Assembly: GCA_027625915.1 (NCBI GenBank)
Contig: JANTQA010000032.1
Span: 14,028,001-14,092,000, forward strand
Length of the DNA: 64,000 bases
Direction: 5' to 3'
Source: Anaeramoeba flamelloides
Taxonomy: Eukaryota; Metamonada; Anaeramoebidae
Of the stretch, positions 1-11,546 are shown piece after piece. Position 1 is the stretch's first letter; each line of letters starts with the position of its first letter. The position numbers were made by a program, and so were the translations under genes. The notes below the pieces were generated by a model that worked only from the letters and a program-made list of their open reading frames with translations, had not been told where the DNA came from and searched no databases.

Positions 1-958
1 TCAAAAATCAAATATTTTTTCAATTTAAATGAATAAATAATTCTTCAACAACCCACATAATTGTTCTCCTATTTGTAAGATCTATGTTAAATTTAAAATA
101 ATGTTAAAATTATATCCTTTGAAAAGATATTTAAAATAACCATTTTAAATGCGAAGAATAAGGTTTTCAATTTTTTTACTATTAAATTTGAAAAAAAAAT
201 AATAGAACCAGGAAAATTGGATTTTTTAACTTAAATTGTAAAATATCTTGAAAAATAATAATTGATCAAATATCTTTTATTAAAAAATTGTGTTTATTCG
301 AAGTGAAGTCACCAAAAAAGGTAATATTATAAAATGTTTAATTTTTTGTTTTGGAATTTTTATTTAATGAACATTATACCAATCCAAATAATAGAATAAC
401 AAAAAATTGATTTTAAGCCTTTTAATTTATGGAATTTGATTTTTCAAATTTATGTGAAAAAAATATGAAATGTTTTTACTAATTTGTAACTATTTTGAAA
501 CGATTAGAACAATTTCAAGACCATATTATATCATTTAAATACCAAACAACCGATCATCATAATAGTATATAATTATTGATTTTTTTTACAAAAGAAACAG
601 AAAATTTTTAAATTGAAAATTACACTTCAAAAATTTAAAAAACAAACACCCCTTTACTTTTTTACTATTTTATTAAATTGAATTTTTTGATATTTAAAAT
701 CTTAAGTTGTATTTACTCGAAATATTCAGTATACCAGCAACAAAAAAAGTATCATAGTTTGTGGAAAAATTACAAATTTATAAAAAAAACTAAAAATATT
801 CAGAAATCCTTTTTGAAAGGGTGTAACAAGAAAGTTGTATCAAAAAAATATTTTGTAGATTATAATGAAAATAATAATATTTTTTTAAAATTTCGCCAAC
901 AAGCATCTTCACAGACTTCGTTGAAATTGGGATAAAATAAAATTTACAAAGTTATCTT
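1..958. other. Gene-free AT-rich DNA
   Basis: This stretch is AT-rich with stops in all frames. The only open frame of note, near 678-935, starts at TTG, is Lys/Asn-rich and shows no domain. I see no gene, RNA gene or clear repeat here. Confidence 0.5.
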
Positions 959-3454
959 TTAACTTATGGAAGTATGTACATTATAACCCATTTTAAAAAA
1001 TTTTATTGCAATACCATTTCTGAAAAAATATTTTTTGAGTGACATAATATGTCCCTACGAACCAAAAAACACTAAAAATGGAAAACTGATCAAATACCTT
1101 CCATTAATACAAATAAAAAAACAAAATGAAAAAATAAAAATAAATAAAGTTTCAATTTAACTTTTTCTTGAAAACATTTTTTGTCAAAATCATTAAATTC
1201 ACACTTGAAATTATGTATATTTTTAGATACACAATCTTGTTTTAACTCATTTACTCAAACAAATTCTAAATTATGGGAATTTTCTTTTCACAAAAGGCAC
1301 TAATTTGGTACTCAAATGTTTTTTTTTAGTTTTAAATGGTAAAATTAAAAAAAAGTTAAACAAAAATGATAAACTCTCTGGAAAAGAATTCTAATTTAAT
1401 ATATTAACTTATTCTTGGATTTCAAACATTTCTCAACCCCAATTTTTCAAAAAAAACAATAAAAAAGTGCACAGTAATTTCAAAAAATAATTTTGATATT
1501 CAAAAGTTGAGAGTGTTTTTATTCTAAAAAAATTTATCCCAGTGTTTAATTGAATTAAGTATGAAGCTTAGATTTTAAAAAATATTAATCAGAAAAAAAT
1601 AGTGCTTAATTTTATTAAGGACATATATTAAAACTTTGAAACAAAAATATCAACAAACACTCTATTTAGTGAGAAAAATATAAATTGAATAAGAGTTAAA
1701 TATTTAATTTTTAACCTTTTTGGAAAAAAACTTAGATTAAATTTTTGAATTTATTAAAAGGAATCGTGGATCTAGAAATGTGTTTATACGAACAAGTGAA
1801 ATTAAACAAAGAGTAAACCAAAAAAATATACCCGAGAAGGTGTGTTTTAAAACCAATCTTTTCTTTTAAAAGTTCAAACACAAAAGATCACGTTTCTAAA
1901 TAAATGTGTTAAAATAAAGAGAAAATAAAAAATGACCAAAAAAAACCTTTTTTAGAAGATTTGTTTTCCCCATCTTGTTAATTTGTAGGAATCCAAACAA
2001 TTTGTTACCTTGAAATACTCACCAAATTACTATTTATTATTGTTTTACAATACATTTTTTTACAAATTTGCTTACAAAATATAGTCATTTCCACTTTAAA
2101 GGTACAAAATTTCAACGAAATTCAAGGCACAATAAAAATCTCAAATTAAGGCACAAAATTCAGATTCTAGTAAAATTCATTGTAAAAAAAAATTTCCAAA
2201 TTTTGTGCCTTAATTTGAGATTTTTTTGCACCTTTGATTTTGTTGAAAGTTTGTGCCTTAAAAGTGGAACTGACAGTACAATTTTCAAAATTTTTTATCA
2301 AACAAAACCAAAAAAAAGAATACTATTTCAAAAAGTAAAGTAAAGGGGTTGAATTCTTGGTTATAAAAACAAGTTCAAAAACTTAAACCCAAAAAAAAAA
2401 AAAAAAAAAAAGAAAAACTGGGAAAAAAATTCAAGCATGATTCAGAATTATTATGAGTTTTTAATTTAATCTAAAACCAATAGATATCAAATCAAAAAAA
2501 TATATCAAATAAATCATTATGTCTGAATAAGAATTCAAAAAATATCATATTTTCTGCTGAGAAGTAGAATATGCTGAATTAAATAAAAGAAGGGATTTAA
2601 AATTAGTTTTAACAATTCGTTAACCTAAAAAATTGAAAATATTTATTAATGAAAAATTTTATAAAAGAAAGTTTTTTCCATTCAGAATTAAAAATAAAAC
2701 CAAGCAAAGAAGAAGTAATTATATCAAATAGTACAGTTAAGATCAAGGAATAAAATTTTTTTATCTTGTTTTTCTTCATCAATTTTTTCATTTTTTTTTT
2801 GATTTCATATTTTTTATTTGGTATATAAAGATATTATTCATTAGTCAAAAAAATCACCTACAAGATTTTTATTTGTGAATATTATGAAATTGTTGTGCAA
2901 TTTCATTTATTTAAAATAAAATCCATGTTTTTCTTTTTTAAGAATCGAACTTTAAAAATTATAATACACCAACTTATTAGAATGATTATAAATAGAATCT
3001 AACTAGTTCAAAACAGTATTCAACCAATCAAAAAACAAAAACAAAAATTAAAATTTTCCAAACTCATAAAAACCTCCTAAATCTTGATTTTATTTTAATC
3101 AAAATAGATCCAAGTATGCTTATCAAATAATTACTTTATACTTCTATAGACACCCAACTTTAATGAACTTTATGTTGGTTTATTCTCGGGTTCATCAACA
3201 ATTTGATTATTTATAATAATGATCTGATTTAAATTATTTCCAATTACACAACAATTTTCCTAATATTCAACAATTAAAAATCTTTTCCAGTATTTTTTTC
3301 ATTTCCTATATTTTTTTCACTACAACACTAATATAGATTCCACTCCCATACTTATTAGTTGATTAATTTAAAGTGTAAAAGAAAAGATTTGAATTTTTCC
3401 GTTATGTATAAACTGTGGTACTAATAAATTTGCAACATATGCTTGCCACCTTAA
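959..3454. mobile_element. TTAA-flanked (piggyBac-like) non-autonomous element, copy 1
   Basis: The left end reads TTAA followed by CTTATGGAAGTATGTAC, and the right end, reverse-complemented, begins TTAAGGTGGCAAGCATATG. Both resemble the termini of the copies at 11547-13538 and 23432-24642. The inside (about 1500-2075 and 2290-2800) aligns by eye with the inside of the 11.5-kb copy, for example the shared phrases around GAGAAGGTGTG and GAAGAAGTAATT. There is no transposase frame. A palindromic MITE is inserted at 2084-2276. Flanking TTAA is typical of piggyBac-type elements, but with no transposase visible the superfamily is inferred. The right end is the less certain boundary. Confidence 0.5.
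2084..2276. mobile_element. Palindromic ~195-bp MITE (Tc1/mariner-like), copy 1
   Basis: The element is almost one long inverted repeat. The left half carries CAAGGCACA...CTCAAATTAAGGCACAAA and the right half its reverse complement, ending GTGGAACTGACAG. It is flanked by TA on both sides (2082-2083 and 2277-2278). Sibling copies lie at 27388-27584 and 41179-41375. The homologous place in the 11.5-kb TTAA element (near 12830) lacks it and keeps the flanking sequence continuous, so it is an insertion with TA duplication, as expected for Tc1/mariner-type MITEs. Confidence 0.75.
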
Positions 3455-3895
3455 ATAAAAAAATTGTTTTTTGCTTTCTTTGAATTTAAAGAATATTTCG
3501 ATAAAATATTATTTCACAGCAAAGTTGATCAAAAATCTCTTTTGAAAGTAGCACTACTACTCTTGTTATTGTTCTCGAACAAAATTCAAAAAGATAACCA
3601 TTGAAAATTTCCAATTGCTTCTGAAAAAAACAAGAGAATAATACGTTTTGAAAAGTAAATAATAAAAGAAGTTTGATCAAAAGTGTAGTGTGATTCTTAA
3701 ACACTGAACCTATTCTCCATTCTCCAAAAATAAGTTTTCTGTTCAAAAACAAACTATTAAGATTTTCATAAGAAGTCAAAATTAAAGTATTTCATTCATT
3801 TTTTTTGTGCTTGTTTTTTCATTTTACGAATTCCCGCGACAAGAAAAAAATTTCACAAGTTTGTCTTTATTCATCTTTATTGTAGAGTCATATTT

Positions 3896-4821
3896 ATGGA
3901 TCCACACTCAAAAAAGGCACGAACTCTCGACTATGTCTCAAATAAGAAAGTAATTCAGCCACTTTTTCCAAACAACACAAACCAACCAGACAAAGATCGA
4001 CAACTTTCTTCTACCAACAACCAAGTTTTACGAACAAACGAAAATTTGAATCAAAACCAAACTACAAATGAACAAACAGAAAAGATCCTAATTGAAAATA
4101 TTGTAATTGAAAACAACCCAAAGAAATTGAAAGAAGAAGAAGAAACAAATGAAGACCTTAAACAAAATACATTACGTACTCATGAAAATAACGATCAAAA
4201 AGAATTGCAAATTCAAGTGCTATCATCACAAAGACCAAATAGTGAACAAAATCAAGAAGATGAAAAAGTAAATCAACAAGTGCAAGAACAAAAACAAGAA
4301 CAAAAACAAGAACAAGAACAAGAAAAAGAACAAGAAAAAGAAAATGAAGTAATTAAAATTGAAATAACAACAAAAAAGCAACAAAAAATAGAATTGATTC
4401 AAGAAAAACCAAATGAACAGTTAGTGTCGAACAACAATCAAGAAGATCAAGAAAAAGAAAACAACGGTATTGTTGAATTCACCAACAGCCATACTTCCAA
4501 TGTTTCGACAATCAAAATTATAACCTCCCAAAAACAACAAAATAACCTCAATGGAATCCAAATCCTGAAAAGTAATGAAGAGGACTCTTCAAGGAAGCGT
4601 AATTTGGAAGAAATTTCAAACAAAATCAACAAAGAACCAAAAATAACCAACATGGAAACCAAAACTAAGACAAAAACCAAACGTAATACAATAAGCCTGA
4701 TCCAAATTGCACCAAAAAGATCAAAATTCATTTTACCAAAGGGTTGGGAACACACACCAAGGATGGGTAAAAAAGTGGAACAAACAAATATTATACCACT
4801 GAAAACTCCACTTGACGAAAA
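3896..4821 (+). CDS. mRNA-capping enzyme, exon 1: low-complexity N-terminus and start of the RNA triphosphatase domain
   Basis: Translation starts at ATG 3896 (MDPHSKKARTLDYVSNKK). Residues 1-270 are rich in Gln, Glu, Asn and Lys and have no recognisable fold. The last 35 residues include LPKGWEHTPRMGKK and IIPLKTPLDE. This matches the first strand of the metazoan-type cysteine-phosphatase RNA triphosphatase, where the human capping enzyme has PPRWLNCPRRG and FLPLKTMLG. The frame ends in AA|GTAAGT, a consensus 5' splice site at 4822, with the exon in phase 2. Joining it to the acceptor at 13883 gives ...PLDE-K-YQAVLKHENLF, the same spacing as the human protein. A nearer acceptor (AACAG at 4930-4934) would only add NIKRNNPN and a stop. 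It could be a minor isoform, or this could be a separate truncated gene. Confidence 0.72.
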
Positions 4822-5781
4822 GTAAGTTTTACAAAACCTTTCCTTTTCTTATTTTGAAACCCATTTGCTTAAATTTTTTTTTTATTTTTATTTTTAATTT
4901 TTTTTTCGGATTTTTGATTTTTATTTTTGAACAGCATCAAACGAAACAATCCAAATTAAGTCCAAAGAAAAAAGAAAAGGTTTCACTTCAAGTTGTTAAT
5001 GAGCTTAGTCTGTGAAATATTGAAAAATTTAGAGTAAGAGAATTGATATTCAAAAAAAAAGATGGATTGATTTTTTCATTTTTAATTCACTAAAATGAAG
5101 TTTGTGGGTTTAAATCAAAATACTCTTTTAAAAATAAGTGTGTTTTGATTGTTCATTTATCTTTTAGAAATTGAAAAACAGTTTGTTTTCATGATCATAG
5201 GTAAAATCAAATTTTAAAAGTGAAAATTGTAAAGAGATTTGTTTTTAAATGAAAATTTCTACTGTTGTTCGTTTGTTGTATTAAGGGATTACCTTTACCC
5301 TAGATTCATCCAAAATCAAAGTATGTTGTAATTTTACGTCAATGATATTAGTTCTGCATGGCTCACATGGTTTCTGTGACTCTAAAAAATCTATTTTAAA
5401 TCTTATTGAAAAATTAAGTATTACATTTTTTGCTAATGGATAACTATTAAAAAAATTTCATTTTTTGAAATTTTTTTTTTAAATTTCTTTTCCAAATCTA
5501 AAAATAGAAACTCCAAATAATAGTAAGTCCAGTATTTAGTAATTCATCTTTAGAACTTCCAAAAGTAACTATTTTTTTAATTTTTTAATTTAAAAGATTA
5601 ACTCAACAATAATCAGCAACATAAAACCAAAATACTGATTGGTTTTGTTTGCTTTTGATAATGCTACTTTTAGCATCAAAATATTTCAATAGATTTCCAA
5701 AATAATTTGTCAAAATAATCTATTCGTTAATTATTTAATTTTTTTAAAAAAAAACAAATTTTTTAGCAACTAATCTACATT

Positions 5782-6055
5782 TCAAGACAAATTTAAGAAA
5801 GATATTTTTCAATTTTAAAGTCTGAATATTGACGGATCAACCTTTAAACTTGTCTCGAAATGCAGATTTTTTGTATAAAATTCATTTGGGTTTTACTAAT
5901 ACAAGGATCATTTTTAATTGATGAGATCAACAAATATTATATTTTACTAATCGATTTTTTAGAGACAGTTGAACATTTAGTATACTCATACGATTTACAC
6001 TCAATAACAACACACTTTAATTTTAGACTTCTCCATTACAGACATTAATCCCTAA
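5782..6055. repeat. Dispersed repeat C, copy 1
   Basis: This ~270-bp segment aligns by eye with 49098-49372 over its full length, with shared phrases such as TTAAGAAAGATATTTTTCAA and GATCATTTTTAATTGATG. Each copy contains a small inverted repeat around the words ACAAATTTAA and TTTGTC. A 62-codon open frame inside is only part of the repeat. Both copies lie inside large introns (capping enzyme and kinase). Confidence 0.6.
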
Positions 6056-7251
6056 AAACGAAATAAAATTAAAGTTATTTCGATTAGATCTCTTTTCATG
6101 CACAGATATCACCATTTTTAATTTGATCAATTTCTTGTATCTTTACAGAATCCTTAATTTGGGTGATTTTTTGGCTTACATTCTTTGATTAGAGAAAACG
6201 TATAGAGTAGAAAATAATTTTTCCTTCCAAAATGTTCGAAAAAGCGATTTGTTACTTTTTTGTAACAATTTTTGACAAAACATCCAAAACCAAAAATTCA
6301 AAGATCATTAATTCCAAAATTTTATTCATGTTCAAAAAGAGTCTTACATATTACAAAATTATTCAATTTCCAAATCGAAATTGTAAAAATTAAAATACTT
6401 GAAAAAACTAGTACTTTGACCTATTAAAATACAGTGGTTAGTTTAACTACTATTTTTAACTTTAACCAATTACAAACATTTAATCCATCTCCAAAATATT
6501 GATTTTCTGAAGATAAAAAAGAAACATGCCGAGAGTTTGGTAGCCTAACAAAAACAAGGAATAGGGATTTTTAAATTTGTAAAAAGAATTATGAAGATGT
6601 TAAAAGATTTTAGAAAATTTTATTTACAAAAAAAAAGAAAAAGATAGTTTTTTGTTTAATTTTTATTTGAAAATCCGTTGATCTCACAAAATTTGTAATT
6701 ATGACGAAAATTTTGAAAACAAAATGTAATTTAATATTTTTTAACTATTTAGATTAATTCCAAGATCTAACTTCAAAATTCAATTTAACATCTGAACCAA
6801 GTATGTATATATGTGCCTTCTTATTTCCATTTCCTAATCAGAAAAAAAAATGTTGAGTAAAATTTTTGAAATTGGTTAAAGGGTGTCGATAAGAGCTTAT
6901 TGACACTACTACACACAATTCGTGAAATTGTTTCCAAATTACTGCGAATTGAAAAATAAAAGGAACACAATTTACATTCAGCTTTCCAAAAAAACAGAAA
7001 GAAATAGAATAATTAAAATAAATCATCAAAAGATACATTTCGAGAAGGAAAATCATACATATTTTAACTGATTTACAGTATTAAATAATTTAAGAACCTA
7101 AATTTGACTTTGATCTTTTAAAAACGTTTTTTGGAAATATAAATGAATTTTTTATTCCTTGATTTTCCTAGAAGTAGTATTTCTCAAGGTTACTAATCAG
7201 ATGTGTTGATTTAGAGACCCAAAATTTAAAAAAATTCGTTAAAACAAATAT

Positions 7252-7615
7252 ATATAAACTCCATTTCACTCAAAGGGGCCCAGCCAAAAATGAAAAAGTC
7301 ACTTTATTTTTAAGAATCAACCAAACTTAGATTGTTTAGAAATACGAGAAATAATAAACTTCTTATAAGAGTCCATAATTATAAAAGAAACCCCTGAAAA
7401 AACCATAAATTTCAAAAAAAAAAAAATGTTAAAAAATTTTTTGGGCCCTGTTCATTGGAACGTCTCGTGCAAAATTCTCAATTTCTTTAGGAAATTAAAA
7501 TTGTTGACAATAAGATTTTTTACTTGTAAATGTATGAATTTTAAAAGAACATACAAAGCTGAACTTTTCTTAAGGTTTATTTCGTTTTTTCAAACATTTT
7601 TTTTTTCAAAGTTAA

Positions 7616-7674
<59 letters not shown>

Positions 7675-7830
7675 CAAAAAACAAAAAAAACAAAATTTTA
7701 CAAAATGAGAAAAAATGATTTTGATCTAAAAATTGAAAATTTTAGTTTGATAAGAGTAATGAATTAAACTCATAGAATGTCTTCCATTTCTTCAATAAAA
7801 CTGGGCCCCTTTGACTGAAAAAGAGTTTAT
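7252..7830. mobile_element. ~580-bp TIR element (family G), copy 1
   Basis: The ends are inverted repeats of about 30 bp: left TATAAACTCCATTTCACTC then AAAGGGGCCCAG, right CTGGGCCCCTTTGACTG then AAAAAGAGTTTAT. Length and layout match the copy at 10085-10662. The inside includes a run of 54 A residues. The 113-codon frame across it is Lys-rich only because of that run. The element inserted in or next to a TATATA run, which suggests a TA target. No transposase is present. Confidence 0.7.
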
Positions 7831-9463
7831 TTCTTTACTTTTTGTAAAATTAAATCCTAAAATCTTCAATTTCTAATAATCAAAGTTTTGAAATCTCAAA
7901 ACATCTTATAAAATCATTTGCAGACAGTTTTCTACAAGAAAAATTTTTTCGATTTTTTTTAGATTTTGAAAATTTTAGAAAAAAAATCATGTTCTCCTAT
8001 TTTTACTTTTTATATCCCCATCACTGCTTTGAAAACAAATACATTCATTTAATAATCTTCTTGGATACACACATTACTATTTATTGATTAAAATTAATAG
8101 TCTTGTTCTTTATAATCAAGGATTTTAATCTTCTGATTCTGTGATGATTCTAAAAATATTTATCAATCTTTTTGAAATAATTTTTTAATATTTTATTGAT
8201 TTTATGAATTACAACACATAAAAAAATCTTATCTTTGTTTTAAACTTTAAATAAATTTAATGATATGTATCCTCGTTATAAAAAAGGTAGTATTGTAACT
8301 CAAAGGAGAGCATTTCTTTTAAAAAAAATTAAAAAAAAACAGCAAATGTTTTTCGATAAAAACAAAAAGAAAAAGAGAAGAAAAACCAAAAAGAAAGAGA
8401 TTAAAAAAAAAAAAAAGTAGAAAAAAACAAAAAGTACTTTTTGGTAAAGTTTTTTTTATTATTCCTGACTGTTGAATGGGTAATTAATTATTTTCATTGA
8501 TTAATTATCCACTTACCACAACATTATTACACTATCGTCACTATAGTATCACACTTTATAAAAACAAAAGTACAGGATATTGACAGAAATTTCAAATTTT
8601 TTTCTTCACACAAAAATTATTTTTCACAAAATCGGTAACATTTTGAATTGTGAATTCACAAAAACAAAAAACCGAAAAACCGATTTGTTATCATACAAAA
8701 ATTACTCACTTTCAACTCTTACTCTGAATTTTAATTTCTTTTTGAATTTACGTTACCAAAATTGTGAAAAATGTGTGAATGATTCTCAAAAATTTGAAAA
8801 TGCTGTGTTGCAAAATTTTTTTATTACAAATATTGAAAATTAAATATTTTGTCCTATTTGGGAATTGATATTAAAAGTAAAAGTCCAATTACAAACAAAA
8901 AAAATCCAGAAAATAACCTTGAGGTAAATTTGCTTGAACTAACTTGATTTTAATTTTGCTCAAAATAAATTAAAAATATGTTACTTTTCAATTTTAGGAA
9001 CTATTTTTTCGATTTTAAAGTTTAAATTCGAATCAAAATAACTTGTTTTTCTTTTATTAGATTTTTGTCTTTATATTTGCCTTAAAACAATAAATAATAA
9101 ATCTTTGGATTATTTTTTCAAAAGAGATCCAATGAAAAAACGATGAGAAAACTCAAAGGTAAAATTTTTTATGTCTTCAAACATAGAGTGGCAAATGTGA
9201 AATGTCTAGAATCCTTTTTTTGATCTCGTCTCAGATTATCTGAATCTACATGTACAAAATCAAAGTGTAAACGTATTAAAATTTAATTCACTTTTCAGAG
9301 AAAATTCAACAAAATACCTTCATAAATGAACTTGAATACAGGAACACTAAAATTGAAAAAGCACGGAGATCTGCATAACCTTGTATTTCAAAAACTTAAA
9401 AAAATAATTTTGAAAAACAAAAATTTTTTTTGCAATTATTTTTAACAAATTGCTTACATTAAC

Positions 9464-9495
<32 letters not shown>

Positions 9496-9554
9496 GGACT
9501 TCATTTTATGAGTTGACAAGAATTCAGAATACTTTCATTTCTTTTTGAAAAAAT

Positions 9555-9617
9555 AAATCACAGAAATCACAGAAATCACAGAAATCACAGAAATCACAGA
9601 AATCACAGAAATCACAG
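9555..9617. repeat. 9-bp minisatellite, seven perfect units
   Basis: AAATCACAG is repeated seven times without a mismatch, followed by a partial unit. The same unit on the opposite strand (CTGTGATTT) occurs three times at 49624-49650. There are no spacers, so it is not a CRISPR array. Confidence 0.95.
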
Positions 9618-10084
9618 AAACTAAATCTCAAATTTTGATAACTTTTTGATTTTTTTATTTCTCATGTGTTAATTCAGCCACTTTGTCTTTTTACTTATTC
9701 TAAATTAGTTATACAAGATGTATTTTAAATGATAAGCATTGAAATTATCGTAAAATAGAAAGGATTTGAGGTTTGTAATACAAATTAATTTTCTAGTAAG
9801 AATTATAATAGGTGTGAAATATCGCTTTTTAAGATTTGATAAAATACAATTTTTTCTTCTTCTCTCTTTTTTTTTTTTATTTTGATACATTTTCTAAAAT
9901 TACTCATTTTTCTCAATAAACAAATAAAATACTTGTTTATTGCTAAAAAGAAAATTTATGCCAGTTTTTTTTTTTTGAAAGATCAAGAAGGTTTGATAAA
10001 TTCAGAGATAAAAGTCTTTTGATCTTTGAAAAAAAAATAATGATTTTATTCAAAAAAATTAAATTTAAAATTAAACTTTTCAGT

Positions 10085-10662
10085 ATATAATCTCCATTTC
10101 ACTCAAAGGTGACCCAGCCAAAAATGAAAAATTCACTTTTTTTTTTTTTTAAGAATCAACCAAACTAAGATTGCTTAGAAATAAGATAAATAATAAACTT
10201 CGGATTAGAGTTGATAATCATAAACGAAATACCCGAAAAAACCAAAAATTTCAAAAAAAAAAAGTATAAAAAAATTTTTTGGTCCATTTCATTGGAATGT
10301 CTCGTGCAAAATTTCTTAATTTCTTTCGGAAAATTAAAATTGTTGAGAATAAAATTTTTTAATTGAAAGTGTATGAACACAAAAAGAAAATACAAAGCCT
10401 CACTTTTCTTAATGTTAATTTGGACTTTCAAACATTTTTTTTTTTTTCAAATTGACTTTTTAAAAAAAAAAAAAAAAAAAAGAAGAAAAAAAGAAAAAAA
10501 CAGTAAAAAGCAAAATACAAAAAAAAATTGACAAAATTAGAAAAAATGATTTTGATCTAAAAATTGAAAAAAATATTTTGAGAAGAATAATGAATTAAAC
10601 CCATGTAACTTGTTCTATTTCTTCAATAAAACTGGGTCCCTTTGACTGAAAAAGAGTTTATA
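10085..10662. mobile_element. ~580-bp TIR element (family G), copy 2
   Basis: It has the same termini and internal order as 7252-7830: left CTCCATTTCACTCAAAGG, right CCCTTTGACTGAAAAAGAG, with an internal A-rich run near 10461-10500. It is diverged from copy 1 by scattered substitutions but almost identical in length (578 against 579 bp). No coding capacity remains. Confidence 0.7.
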
Positions 10663-11546
10663 TCTATTTTCCCAAATATTGAACAAAAAGAATTTGCTCA
10701 AAAAATTTAAAAATGAATCCTTTTGAAAAAAAAAAAATTCTTCTTCATTTTTTGTAGATTACCCAAGTAAGCTATTTCCAAGAATGTGGGGCAAATTTAT
10801 TTTAAAATATATTTATGTAACCCATTCTTCAAAATAGGATTTAAATATATAAAATCATTAACCACCATTTATAGATTCTTGATAATATTTCAATTTGTTT
10901 CTTAGTATTGTATTGCAGAAATAAATTTTTTTTAAAATTTATGATCTCGATTTTATCGGATATTTTTTTATGGTGAAAATTGGTGTTTATTATTTTCTTT
11001 TTGATCGAAAAAAAATATTTTCATAACATGTATAATCCCAACAAAATTTACAATATAATTAAAAACATATAACTGCGTTTTCGTGGTTAAAAAAATCATT
11101 TGTTCGCATTCCATATTTCCGGTTTTTGATTGAAATTGGTCGTACATTGCTTTAACCAAAAAAAAGTGCTATTTTTTTTTTTTCATTTTTTGGGAATATT
11201 TCAACTAACATTCTTTGAATTAAATACATAAGTGGTTGATTCAATAAGTAGAAATATTAAACTTAATTTGGTATAGTTTATTAATGAATACCTTCACTGA
11301 AAAAAGATTATTTTTTATGAAATGTAAAAAAAAATGCCCCACTTTTTTGGAAATACCTTATTAACTATTAAAATCAAAATTTTCAATTTGAAAAAAACAG
11401 ACAAAATTTCATGATCTAAATAAATTTTTAATTCTGTTTATTTGCTGAATCAACTATTAATAATTATCAGTTTATTTTTATTTTTTAGGATTAAAATTTT
11501 TCCACACAATTAAAACAGTTCAAACAATCAAAATAATATAATTTCA

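Noticed and set aside
4447-4755. Minus-strand frame opposite capping exon 1
   Set aside because: Leu/Val-rich shadow of Gln/Glu/Asn codons; no domain, and the plus strand is clearly coding.
7426-7767. 113-codon plus-strand frame with a poly-Lys run
   Set aside because: It lies within a family G element and exists only because a 54-base A run has no stop in this frame.
9555-9617. CRISPR-like short repeat
   Set aside because: Units are contiguous with no spacers, in a eukaryotic intron.
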